A stretch of 64,000 bases of DNA from Halogranum amylolyticum (GTDB lineage Archaea > Halobacteriota > Halobacteria > Halobacteriales > Haloferacaceae): assembly GCF_900110465.1 (NCBI RefSeq), contig NZ_FODV01000012.1, positions 58,074-122,073 on the forward strand, written 5' to 3'. Each line of letters opens with the position of its first letter. Position 1 is the first letter of the stretch. A model generated the notes under the pieces. The model was not told the origin of the DNA, searched no databases, and saw only the letters and a program-made list of their open reading frames with translations. Below are positions 44,505 through 53,900 of this stretch, piece after piece. The translations under genes and the position numbers were made by a program.

Positions 44505-44899
44505 GCGAAGACGGAGCGACCGGTCTGGGAGGCGGCGGCTCCAGCCTCGACGGTCGCGAACCCACGTGGACGCCGCAGTGGCTGGCAGCGATTCGGAGAC
44601 GCCGTCGGTACCGACTCGTCGCACTCGTCGGGGCGACACTCGTCGGCGTCGGCCTCGCCTCGGTGCACTGGCTCGGTCTGTTCGTCGCGGGAGCGCTCGT
44701 CGGACTCGTCAGCGAGACGCTATCGCGGGCCGTAGTTGCCGGCCTGACCGTCGGTCTCCTCGTGTTGGTCGCACAGCTGTTCGTGACACCCGCGATGAGT
44801 GCGAGTGAGTTCGTGACCCTAGCTCCCGCCTCGTACGTGGCCATCGTGGCTGCAGTGGTCGCTCCGGTGTGGGGGTCGCTCGTCCGAGGCGTCCTGTAG
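44501..44899 (+). CDS. Small membrane protein coupled to acylase
   Basis: This 132-residue protein overlaps the acylase stop (ATGA at 44501-44504). It has a soluble start (1-36), about four hydrophobic segments and no charged tail. No family is recognised; coupling suggests a linked role, perhaps in export or membrane retention. Confidence 0.75.
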   Translation: MSEDGATGLGGGGSSLDGREPTWTPQWLAAIRRRRRYRLVALVGATLVGVGLASVHWLGLFVAGALVGLVSETLSRAVVAGLTVGLLVLVAQLFVTPAMSASEFVTLAPASYVAIVAAVVAPVWGSLVRGVL

Positions 44900-45005
44900 G
44901 GACCGACGGTCGGTGTGTTCTGTGGAGACCGCGATCGTGCAGGTCACTGACGCTCGACGAGTGTCGATGACGACGCTTATCCGCCTCTCGACCACACCGT
45001 CGCCT

Positions 45006-45479
45006 ATGCCAATCGAACCCGGTGACACAGTCACCGTCGAGTACGTCGGCCGTCTCGAAGACGGACACGTTTTCAACACGTCCCGGTACGAGGTCGCGGC
45101 GGAACACGGATTGGTCGAAGCGCAGGGGGCGACGCGGGAGGAGTACACGCCGCTGACGTTCACTGTCGGGACGGACGCCGTCATCGCGGGTCTGGACGAG
45201 GCGCTCGTCGGGATGACGGCGGGTGAGACGGCGTCCGTGACGGTTCCTCCCGAGGAGGCCTACGGGGAGTTCGACGACGAGCGCGTCCGTCGTTACGACG
45301 CCGAGACGTTCGAGGCGATGGTCGGGCAGGATCCCGAGGTCGGTCTCCACGTCCACGCGGAGAACGGGCTCCACGGCGACGTGACCGCCGTCCGCGACGG
45401 GGAGGTCGAGGTCGACTTCAACCACGAACTCGCGGGTAAGACGCTCGTCTTGGAGATCGAAGTCGTCGACGTTCGGTGA
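45006..45479 (+). CDS. FKBP/SlyD-type peptidyl-prolyl isomerase
   Basis: This 157-residue PPIase starts MPIEPGDTVTVEYVGRLEDG, with the FKBP core, an inserted-flap region (about 85-130, PPEEAYGEFDDERVRRY) and a closing strand set (NHELAGKTLVLEIEVVDV). This is the archaeal short FKBP/SlyD form, a cytoplasmic folding helper. The ATG at 45006 matches the usual SlyD start, so the upstream in-frame starts are rejected. Confidence 0.93.
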   Translation: MPIEPGDTVTVEYVGRLEDGHVFNTSRYEVAAEHGLVEAQGATREEYTPLTFTVGTDAVIAGLDEALVGMTAGETASVTVPPEEAYGEFDDERVRRYDAETFEAMVGQDPEVGLHVHAENGLHGDVTAVRDGEVEVDFNHELAGKTLVLEIEVVDVR

Positions 45480-45503
45480 CGAACCTCGACGACCGCGACC
45501 GAC

Positions 45504-45653
45504 TCACAGGTCGCCGCGACACTCGGGACAGCGCGTCGTCACCGACAGCCCCATCGTCCCCGTCTGCCGACGTCCGAGCGACGCCCCGCAGTGAGGACAG
45601 GTGGGACCGTCGTCCGGCATGTCGTCCGTCTGGTGGGTGGAGGTGTGCGTCAT
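45504..45653 (-). CDS. Zinc-ribbon micro-protein
   Basis: This 49-residue protein reads MTHTSTHQTDDMPDD at the start, then CPHCG and, 22 residues later, CPEC before RGDL and the stop. The four cysteines form a zinc ribbon. It is convergent with the FKBP gene (25 bases apart) and divergent from the sugar dehydrogenase gene. Coding is supported by the spaced CxxC pairs and G/C-rich third positions. Confidence 0.72.
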   Translation of the reverse strand: MTHTSTHQTDDMPDDGPTCPHCGASLGRRQTGTMGLSVTTRCPECRGDL

Positions 45654-45765
45654 CACCTATGTGACACGTCCCCAAGGGGCTTAAGCGCTGTTGCCGAACG
45701 AGCGGCGCGTCGCGAGAGACCGACACACACACACGTATTTCCGTCTCACGGCCGTGTCTCCGTCC

Positions 45766-47127
45766 ATGACACGGGGGTCGACCCGACGACGGCTGCTGTC
45801 TCGCGGTATCGCCGGTGCGCTCGCGGCGCTCGCCGGCTGTAGCCAGACGTCCACGACGTCGACGCGGACGGACGGAGCCTCGTCGACGACGGAGTCCCCG
45901 AAGTCGACGGCTGCGACCCCGGACGCGGTCGCACTGGAGACGGTCGCGACCGGGTTCGACGCGCCGGTCGCCGTCGCGTTCGTCCCCGGCGAAGACCGGG
46001 CGTACGTCGCAGACCAGGTCGGCGAGATCGCCGTTCTCGAGTCGGAGAGCCGCCGCGACGAGCCGTTTTTGGATCTGCGAGACTCGATCGAGTTCGGCGG
46101 CGAGCGGGGGTTGCTGGGGCTGGCACTCCACCCCGAGTTCGCCGAGAACCGGCGACTCTACGTGCGATACAGCGCGCCGCGACGAGCGGGGACGCCGTCG
46201 AACTACAGCCACACGTTCGTCCTCGCGGAGTTTCGGGCGACGGCAGACGGACGGCGGGTGAACCGGGAGACCGAGCGGACGATACTGGAGGTCCCGGAAC
46301 CGCAGGGGAACCACAACGCGGGTGACGTCGCGTTCGGACCGGACGGCTACCTCTACGTCGCCGTCGGTGACGGCGGTGCCGGCGGCGACCAGGGAACCGG
46401 CCACGTCGAAGACTGGTACGACGGGGTCGACGGCGGCAACGGACAGGACGTGACCGAGAACCTCCTCGGGAGCATCCTCCGCATCGACGTCGACGAGCGA
46501 GCGGACGGGAGACCGTACGGGATCCCCGACGACAACCCGCTCGTCGGCCGTGATGGCCTCGACGAACACTACGCCTGGGGGTTCCGGAACCCGTGGCGGT
46601 TCTCGTTCGACGAGGCGGAGCTGTTCGTCGGCGACGTCGGACAGAACCGATACGAGGAGATCGACCTCGTCGAGGCGGGCGGCAACTACGGGTGGAACGT
46701 CAAGGAGGGATCACACTGCTACGGAGCCGACGAGTGTCCGGACGGAACGCCCGACGACGTCCGCGGCGGGGAACCGCTCGTCGACCCCATCGTCGAGTAC
46801 CCTCACGCCGGGGACGGCGTGAGCGGTATCTCCGTCATCGGCGGCTACGTCGCTCGCGGACCCGCGTTGCCGGCGCTGGAGGGGGCGTACCTGTTCGGCG
46901 ACCTGCAGACGGACGGACGGCTGTTCGCGGCGAGACGGCCGGACGGCGGTGGCGACGGTGGCGGCGGACGGTGGTCCGCGACGGTGGTCGATGTCGTCGA
47001 CCGAGACCGTGGAAAACTCGACCGGCTGCTCTCGTTCGGCCGTGACCACGACGGCGACGTATACGTGCTGGGCGTCGGGAGCGACGGGGGCGGCGTCTAT
47101 CGGCTCGTCACGCCGACCGAGGGGTGA
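45766..47127 (+). CDS. PQQ-dependent sugar (aldose) dehydrogenase-like lipoprotein
   Basis: This 453-residue protein has a Tat-like signal (STRRRLLSRGIAG) with lipobox LAGC (Cys about 25) and then a six-bladed beta-propeller of the soluble glucose/sorbosone dehydrogenase family. Landmarks: ERGLLGLALHPEF (about 112-124), GNHNAGDVAFGPDGYLYVAVGDGG (split; about 185-206), YAWGFRNPWRFSFD (about 268-281) and YGWNVKEG. It should oxidise sugars at the cell surface, passing electrons to a carrier such as halocyanin. Start at ATG 45766. Confidence 0.92.
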   Translation: MTRGSTRRRLLSRGIAGALAALAGCSQTSTTSTRTDGASSTTESPKSTAATPDAVALETVATGFDAPVAVAFVPGEDRAYVADQVGEIAVLESESRRDEPFLDLRDSIEFGGERGLLGLALHPEFAENRRLYVRYSAPRRAGTPSNYSHTFVLAEFRATADGRRVNRETERTILEVPEPQGNHNAGDVAFGPDGYLYVAVGDGGAGGDQGTGHVEDWYDGVDGGNGQDVTENLLGSILRIDVDERADGRPYGIPDDNPLVGRDGLDEHYAWGFRNPWRFSFDEAELFVGDVGQNRYEEIDLVEAGGNYGWNVKEGSHCYGADECPDGTPDDVRGGEPLVDPIVEYPHAGDGVSGISVIGGYVARGPALPALEGAYLFGDLQTDGRLFAARRPDGGGDGGGGRWSATVVDVVDRDRGKLDRLLSFGRDHDGDVYVLGVGSDGGGVYRLVTPTEG

Positions 47128-47256
47128 GAAAGAGGGCGTCGGCGTCGCTCGCCGCTGCCGCGGACACAAGGCACTTACCGAAGGCGGCTGACTCTCCGAT
47201 GACAGCGGTTCACAAGTCGACTGGGGTTTCAGGCTGCCGACCGCTGTCCCCGCTCG

Positions 47257-47277
47257 CACCAGGCTGCCACCCTGGTG
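47257..47277 (+). terminator. Hairpin downstream of the sugar dehydrogenase
   Basis: CACCAGG and CCTGGTG arms with a 7-base loop are followed by TCTCTTTGTCTCC. It lies between two convergent genes and could act for the plus-strand transcript. Confidence 0.35.
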
Positions 47278-47356
47278 TCTCTTTGTCTCCCCCGACGCCA
47301 CGGTCCCCAGAGCGATCAGTCGTCGGAGAATCGGATCGACCGACGACGTCGTGGTC

Positions 47357-47731
47357 TCAGGACAGTTGAGCGGCGACGTCGGTCGACGAGACCATCCCGA
47401 CGTAGTCGTCGTCGACGACCGGGAGATGTTTGATCTCGAAGGTGGTCATCATCGCGGCGACCTCCTCCATGAATAGATCGGGGGTGACGGTCTCGACGGG
47501 AGTCGTCATCACGTCGGCGACGCGGACGCCTTCGGGGTCGCCGCCCTCGGCGACGACGTCGAGGACGTCGGTGCTAGTGATGATCGCCGCCTCGGTCGTC
47601 GGGACGAGAAGCGAACTGATCCCTCGCTCGCGCATCTGCGTCGCCGCCTCTCTGACCGTCGCATCCTTCGAAATCGTCGCGACGGGCGACGACATGATAT
47701 CCTCGACGCGTGTTCGACTGTCGGTGTTCAT
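47357..47731 (-). CDS. Tandem CBS-domain protein
   Basis: This 124-residue protein is a pair of CBS repeats (VEDIMSSPVATISKDATVREAA at 9-30 and VADVMTTPVETVTPDLFMEEVA at 70-91), a typical adenosyl-nucleotide sensor. It has no fused effector domain, so the partner is unknown. Confidence 0.93.
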   Translation of the reverse strand: MNTDSRTRVEDIMSSPVATISKDATVREAATQMRERGISSLLVPTTEAAIITSTDVLDVVAEGGDPEGVRVADVMTTPVETVTPDLFMEEVAAMMTTFEIKHLPVVDDDYVGMVSSTDVAAQLS

Positions 47732-47873
47732 ACCATGTCACTGTCTGCAACTGACTTGGCTGTTCCCCCGACGTCGCCGGCGGTCCGTCACGTATCGTGT
47801 CCTCTCGGAGAGAACGTAGTTCGGGCCGCAACGGCGCAGAATCCGCGCGACGAAACAGGGTGAATTATACATA

Positions 47874-47888
47874 ACCCGTTCGACGGGT
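47874..47888. promoter_or_regulatory. Dyad at promoter of the reductase gene
   Basis: ACCCGT and ACGGGT arms with TCG between follow immediately after a TATA-like ATTATACATA (47863-47872), so a protein here would cover the transcription start. Confidence 0.35.
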
Positions 47889-47934
47889 GAGGCAACGAAG
47901 CGGGACGGATCGACGTCCGTCCCACCTCCCTACC

Positions 47935-49182
47935 ATGAGTGAGTCATACGATGTCGTCGTCGCCGGTGCGGGTCCCGCAGGTGCGCAGTGTGCGCGCGAC
48001 CTCGCCACTCGCGGCCACGACGTAGTGCTTCTCGAGACGGAAGCAGAGGCAGAGTTCCCGCGAGCGAGCAACAAGTCGACGGCCGGCACGTTCCCGTCGA
48101 CGATGACGACGTTCAACGTCCCCGACGAGGTGGTGATGAACTACACCGACGACGTCGTCATCGAGTCGCCCAACGACTACTACAAGTACGGGCAGACCGG
48201 TGCCGTCCTCGAGTTCGCAGACTTCAAGAACTGGCTCGTCGACGAAGGCCGCGCCGAGGGTGCGGAGGTCCAGTTCGACGCCCGCGTCAGCAGACCGCTG
48301 ATGGAGGGCGGCGAGATCGCTGGCGTCGTCTACAACGGCGACGAGGAGATCCGCGCCGACATCGTCGTCGACGCGACGGGACCGAGCGCCCCGCTGGCGC
48401 GGAAGCTCGGTATCGCCGACCTCAAGCGGGAGCACCAGGCGATCGGCATCGAGTACGAGTTCACCGGCATCGACACCGACGCCGACGGCTACGCGGACGT
48501 CGCCGACGCGATGATGCTCCGTCTCGACCACGACATCGCGCCCGGCGGCTACTCGTGGATCTTCCACACCGGCGAGGACACCGCGAAGGTCGGCGTCTGT
48601 TACCTCCAGAACGGCGCTCACTCCGACAACGCCCGCGAGGGATTCACCATCGACGACTATCTGGAGTACTGGCTCGACAACGACCCGCGCTTCGCCGAGG
48701 CCGAACCCATTGAGGGCAAACAGCACCGCGGGTCGGCGCACATCCAGATGCCCACCTCGCTGTCGACGGACAACTTCATGGCGGTCGGCGACACGGTGCC
48801 GACGCTCGACCCGCTGTGGGGCGAGGGGATCGACAAGTGTATGCGCTCCGGGCGGGCCGCCGCGGCCACCGCAGACAGCTGTCTCACTCACCGGAGTCGC
48901 GACACCAGCGCCCACAACATGGCGGTCTACGATCGACTGTGGCACCGCGACGTCGCCCCCGACATGCGGAAGCGACTCGTGATGACCGAACTGCTCTACC
49001 TCAGTTCGAACGACCGGTACGACGACCTCATCGCCGACCTGAACGACAGCGACGCCGAGATCGCTCAGAACGCCAACCGCGGGAACCTCCTCTCGATGCT
49101 CCACCTCCTGAAGCGCGAAGACGTGCCGGTGCTCGCCCGGTACGCCCGGATGCAGCTCGAACGCCGCTTCGACTTCCTCTAG
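47935..49182 (+). CDS. Geranylgeranyl reductase-family flavoprotein
   Basis: This 415-residue FAD-dependent protein has the N-terminal dinucleotide motif VVVAGAGPAGAQCARDLA (about 8-25) and ETE at the strand-2 end, then KSTAGTFPSTM where geranylgeranyl reductases read K-x-C-x-G. The later FAD segment AVGDTVPTLDPLWGEGIDKCMRSGR (split; about 282-306) is standard. It may saturate isoprenoid chains, such as archaeal lipids or menaquinone. The Cys of the active-site K-C-G motif is not obvious, so the exact activity is open. Confidence 0.88.
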   Translation: MSESYDVVVAGAGPAGAQCARDLATRGHDVVLLETEAEAEFPRASNKSTAGTFPSTMTTFNVPDEVVMNYTDDVVIESPNDYYKYGQTGAVLEFADFKNWLVDEGRAEGAEVQFDARVSRPLMEGGEIAGVVYNGDEEIRADIVVDATGPSAPLARKLGIADLKREHQAIGIEYEFTGIDTDADGYADVADAMMLRLDHDIAPGGYSWIFHTGEDTAKVGVCYLQNGAHSDNAREGFTIDDYLEYWLDNDPRFAEAEPIEGKQHRGSAHIQMPTSLSTDNFMAVGDTVPTLDPLWGEGIDKCMRSGRAAAATADSCLTHRSRDTSAHNMAVYDRLWHRDVAPDMRKRLVMTELLYLSSNDRYDDLIADLNDSDAEIAQNANRGNLLSMLHLLKREDVPVLARYARMQLERRFDFL

Positions 49183-49228
49183 AGACCGAACCGCAATCTT
49201 CCTCAGCCCCGCTCCCCAACGGCGAGTC

Positions 49229-49576
49229 GTGACGCTTCTCGACTCGCTTCCGGCCCGTCCGCTCACGCTCGACGAAGGCGAAGAACTCGCAGAGTCCGAC
49301 ACCGTCGCTCCACTCACCGTGCTGACTGCCGACGCGGACGAACACCGACAGGGCGTCTACACGCTGTTCGTCACCAGCGACGGCGGGTCGCGGGCGTCCG
49401 TCCTCGGCTTCGACCCCGAGGCCGACGGGTGGACCGTCGTCGAGTCGTGGACCGAAACCGAATGGACGCCCCGGAAGCAGGAGGACGCGCTCGCGGCGTT
49501 CGTCGAGAGCCACTACGGCGACGTCGAACAGGAACGGATGAGCGCCGCCCGCGGAGCAGGCTCCGAATCCCCGTAG
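49229..49576 (+). CDS. Haloarchaeal conserved protein of unknown function
   Basis: This acidic 115-residue protein begins at GTG 49229, about 45 bases after the flavoprotein. It looks like an alpha/beta fold (VYTLFVTSDGGSRASVLGF; WTVVESWTETEW). No family function is known to me. Confidence 0.7.
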   Translation: MTLLDSLPARPLTLDEGEELAESDTVAPLTVLTADADEHRQGVYTLFVTSDGGSRASVLGFDPEADGWTVVESWTETEWTPRKQEDALAAFVESHYGDVEQERMSAARGAGSESP

Positions 49577-49731
49577 GACGGTCGACGCCGCATTCGGGGT
49601 CGTGCGTGGTCATCTCGCCGAATCTATCGATGATCGATGCGTCCGACTAGGTTGTGTTCTTTATTCCCTTCGACGAAATAATGTATGCATTGTCTTGTAT
49701 TTACAGAGACACTTATACACAGAGACAAACG

Positions 49732-49875
49732 ATGACACGAAAGTTCGAGTGTCCAGGCTGCGACAACGTCTGGCTCAAGAAGTCGGGACTGCTCGGCGTG
49801 CGACGCGAGGGGTACGCGAAGGTGAGCGACCGCTCGGGGATGTGTGACCGCTGTCGCTACGTCGAAACCTTCTGA
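49732..49875 (+). CDS. Zinc-ribbon micro-protein
   Basis: This 47-residue protein reads MTRKFECPGCDNVW and ends GMCDRCRYVETF, so two CxxC pairs form a zinc ribbon. An AT-rich promoter region (TTATAC near 49713) precedes it. The role is unknown. Confidence 0.68.
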   Translation: MTRKFECPGCDNVWLKKSGLLGVRREGYAKVSDRSGMCDRCRYVETF

Positions 49876-49884
49876 ACGTCCGCT

Positions 49885-50040
49885 CACGCCGCCAGTCGTC
49901 GGTCCCCGCCGCCGACGTGACACAATCCGTAGTCGACACCTGCGACGAGCAGCAGCACTCCGAGAAAGACGAACCACGCATCGAGTCAAACGCCGCGTGA
50001 ACGACACCTGCGAGGAGGGCGATGGAGAGCTATCTGTTCG
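49885..50040 (-). pseudogene. Possible frameshifted two-helix membrane protein
   Basis: On the minus strand one frame reads LSIALLAGVVHAAF, and after a shift near 49980 a second frame reads DAWFVFLGVLLLVAGVDYGL then CHVGGGDRRLAA and stop. The two halves together would make a small two-helix protein like many in this genome. No start codon is evident and a stop lies just upstream, so it is at best a remnant. Confidence 0.3.
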
Positions 50041-50099
50041 GGGACACGAATGGCGGACCGTTCGGTTCGGTGATGCTAACGGTTCGCTCGGCGACGCGC

Positions 50100-50681
50100 T
50101 CAGTCCTTGATCTCGGCGAACAGCTCCCGGTCGGCCTCCAGCGACGCCGACAGCTCCTCGTCGGTGTCGACGCCGAGCAGCGACTCGAATTCCAGCGGGT
50201 AGTGGTAGCTGTCGCGGCGGGCGTTCCGCCGGGCGTTTAGCACCTGACGGTACTTCCGCACGGCCTCCTCACTCGCGTCGAGCGCCGACGCGCAGGCGGT
50301 GTCGTCGCGTCCCGCCTCGAGGAGTCGCAGGAGTTCACGCAGGTCGAACGGCGCTTCCGAGTCCTCCGGCCGGAACAGCTGGAGGTCGAGACGAGCCTGC
50401 GCGACGGCGTCGGCGTCGACGCCGAGGTCGTCGGCGACGTCGGCGTCGGAGCGTCCGGCGTAGAAGCCTCTCACGACGGTTACGAGTGCCGCGTCGTCGA
50501 GCGGCGAGCGGAAGTCGAACCGCTCGCGCATCTCGGCGACCAGGTCGGCGAGCGTCTCCTCGATCTCGCGGTCGCTGGGGACGTCACCGACCCGCGTCGC
50601 TGTCTCCTGTCTGTCGGTGAAGGTGGTCACGGGGCTCAACTTCAGGAATATCTCTCGAAGTTCGTCTGTCTTGGTCGTCAT
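50100..50681 (-). CDS. Conditioned-medium-induced protein 4 (Cmi4)-like haloarchaeal protein
   Basis: This 193-residue acidic, helical protein starts MTTKTDELREIFLKLSPV and contains a helix-turn-helix-like segment (VVRGFYAGRSDADVADDLGVDADAV, split; about 65-92), followed by a second similar stretch (LLEAGRDDTACASALDASEEAV). The layout resembles the haloarchaeal Cmi4 family from memory of that group, so the name is tentative. A regulatory role is plausible. Start at ATG 50681; the longer frame is not supported. Confidence 0.65.
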   Translation of the reverse strand: MTTKTDELREIFLKLSPVTTFTDRQETATRVGDVPSDREIEETLADLVAEMRERFDFRSPLDDAALVTVVRGFYAGRSDADVADDLGVDADAVAQARLDLQLFRPEDSEAPFDLRELLRLLEAGRDDTACASALDASEEAVRKYRQVLNARRNARRDSYHYPLEFESLLGVDTDEELSASLEADRELFAEIKD

Positions 50682-50953
50682 AGATGGAGCAGATCGCACG
50701 CGGCGGCGCTTGGGGAACGCGGCCCGAAATACGGCGGTCGATAGAGAGCGTATCAACGAAGCTATCAGACTTGTCGACACCAGGGACGCTCCCGAAAGCG
50801 GGCGCTCGGCGGCGAAATGGCGACTACAGATAGGTTCCCAGAGGAGATAAACCACTCGACCCGTCGTTCGGACAGAAATATAATAAATACAGAGTGTTTT
50901 CTGATTTATACTTTCCATAGCTATATCTATCGTCATACCTGTGTCTGACACGA

Positions 50954-53900
50954 ATGGAGGGGAGAAGCGATCGGAGTGAGACGGAGGGTTCACGCCCTCT
51001 CACTGGCGAGTTCGGCACATCGCTCGACTCGGACGAGGCGGCGTTCGCACAGACGCTCGTCGAGACGCTCGCTGCAGGGGTCGTCTCCGTGGACGAGTCG
51101 GGGACGATCGTCTACGCGAACCGGGCGGGGGCGTCGCTGGCTGGCTACAGCCCCGAGGAACTCGTCGGCGAGCCGGTCCGGACGATCGTCCCGGAGCGAC
51201 CCGTCGACTGGTACTCCCGATCGTTCGAGCGCTGTGTAGAGAGAGACCGACCGCTCGAAGCCACCACGTTCGAGCGGTACGTCCGACACAAAGACGGACA
51301 CGACGTTCCAGTGACGGTCAGCTTCTGCGAACAGACGCAGGACGGACAGCAACTGTTCACCGTCGTTCTCAGAGAGCGGACGGACCGCTCCGAGTCGGCG
51401 TCGTCGGCCGAGAACCGAGACCACCAGTTCCGGGCGTTGTTCGAGGCCGTCGAGGAGTACGCCGTCTACCGCCTCGATCCGGACGGACACATCCAGACGT
51501 GGAACCGGGGTGCCACGACGATGACCGGCTACGAGGAAGACGAGATCCGCGACGGTCATCTCTCGGTGTTCTATCCGTCGACCGCAGTCGAAGCGGGAAT
51601 CCCCGACGAGACGCTGGCGACGGCGAGGAGAGAAGGAAGCATCGAAGTCGAGGGGTGGCGGGTCCGCAAGGACGGCACGCGCTTCTGGGCGAACGTCACG
51701 ATGACGGCGATCCGTGACGACGACGGTGAACTCACCGGCTACGCGAAGATCGTTCAGGATCGGACGGCGGAGCGTCGAGACGAGAGTCGGCGACAGCTCC
51801 TCGCCGACGTTAGCCGCGGACTCGCCAAGTCGGAGACGATCGACGGCGGTCTTCGAACGGCGCTGACGACGCTCTGTACGCTGACGCCGGTCGACTATGG
51901 CGAGGCGTGGATACCCGCCGACTCGGAGACGAGTCTCGAGCGCGCCGCCGTCGTCGATCCGGACGGTCACGTCGACACGACCGAACGATCGTGGTCACCG
52001 GACGACCGGACACGACTCGACGCGTTGGCCGAGCGGGTCGCACGGCGAGGCGAGTCGGCGTGGTCGTTCGATCTTCGGGGGCCGTCGACGGCGGCGGCCG
52101 ACGCGTGGCAGACGGGAGACGAGTGGAGCGCACTCGGCGTCCCCGTCGAGGCCGACGGGTCGGTCGTCGCCGTCCTCGTGGTCGCCCGCTCGGGAGAACA
52201 CGACCGGGGCGACCGCGAGGACGACCTACGAGAGACGATCGAGGTCGCCGTGAGCAGCCTCGGTCCGATGATCGCCCGCAAACGGGCCGAGGCCGACCTC
52301 GAACGCGAACGGGCGTTCTTGGACCAACTGCTGAAGACGAGTCCGGTCGGTATCGTCGTCGCGGAACCCGACGGAACTATCACGCGCGTGAACGATCACG
52401 TCGAACGACTGTTCGGACTCACCGCCTCCGAGACGATCGGTCGGAGGTACGACCAACTGGGGCGGAAGATCTACGACGAGAACGGCGACCGTCTCACCGT
52501 CGAGGAGTTCCCCATCACGCGGGTGTTCGAACGGAACGAACCGGTGTTCGACTACGAGTTCGGCATCGCTCGGTTCGACGGCGAGGACCGGTGGCTGTCG
52601 GCCAGTAGCGCGCCCGTCCGGACGACCGACGGTGACGTCGAGCAGGTCGTCGCGGTGGTGCGCGACGTGACGGAGAGAAAGCGGCACGAACGGGAACTCC
52701 AGCGTCGACTCACCCAACAGCAGGAGCTCACCGAACTCGGGCAGGTGGCGCTGGAGACGAGCGACGTCGACGGACTGTTCGAGGAAACCGTCCACGCGCT
52801 CCGTGACACTCTCGACGTCGACGGCTGTACCGTGTTCCGTCACGAGCGGGATCGCGACGAACTGTCGGTTCGGGCGGACGCCGGCAAGTTCTCCGGCGAC
52901 GACCCGACCGCGGCCGTCACGGCGACGCAGGACTCACAGGTTGGTCACACGCTCCACACCGGCGACCCGCTCGTCGTCGACGACGTCGACGCCGAGACGC
53001 GTGTTCGGACCGTCCTGCCGCGCGACCGCGACGTCGTCGCCGGGATCACGGTCCGTATCGGGTCCGAGGAGCGACCGTGGGGCGTGCTCGTCGCCGCCGC
53101 CACCGACCCGGAGACGTTCTCGACGCACGACCGCAACTTCGTCCAGAGCGTCGCGACGCTGCTCACCGCGGCGGTCGAGCGAGAGCAGGCGGACCAGAAG
53201 GTGCGAGCGTTTCGCGAGGCGGTCGAGCAGGCGGGTCACTCCATCTACCTCACCGACGTCGACGGAACCATCGAGTACGTCAATCCGGCGTTCGAGCGAC
53301 TCACCGGCTACGACGCGAGCGAGGTGATCGGCGAGAACCCGCGTCTGCTCCAGTCGGGCGTCCACGCGGAGTCGTTCTACGCCGACCTCTGGGAGACGAT
53401 CCTCGACGGCGAGGTGTGGCACGGGGAGGTGACGAACGAACGGAAGTCGGGCGAGCGGTTCACCGTCAACCAGACGATCGCCCCCGTCACCGACGACGAC
53501 GGCGACGTCGAGCGGTTCGTCGCGGTGAACGCGGACATCACCGCGCAGAAAGAGCGCGAACGGACGCTCGAACGGCAGCGTCGGTCGCTCGAACGGGTCC
53601 GACAGGTCACGGAGAGCCTCCGACCGCTCAACCGGGCGCTCGCACGCGCCTCGACCCGCGACGAGATCGAACGGACCGTCTGCGAGCAGTTGACGACGTC
53701 CGACGCGTACCAGTTCGCCTGGTACGGCAGCTACAACCCGGCGGTCCACCGAGTCACGCCGAGCGTCTGGTGTGAAGATATCCTCCCGGGCGTCGACAGT
53801 CTCGACGAGGTCGACGTCGAGTGGTGGGAGACGCTCGCTCGGGCAATCGAGACGGGAGACGTCCACGCTGAGACGAGTCTCGACACCGAGGACGGACTGC

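Noticed and set aside
47124..47369. 81-residue open frame after the sugar dehydrogenase
   Set aside because: It is serine/proline/arginine-rich with no conserved features and contains the terminator-like hairpin.
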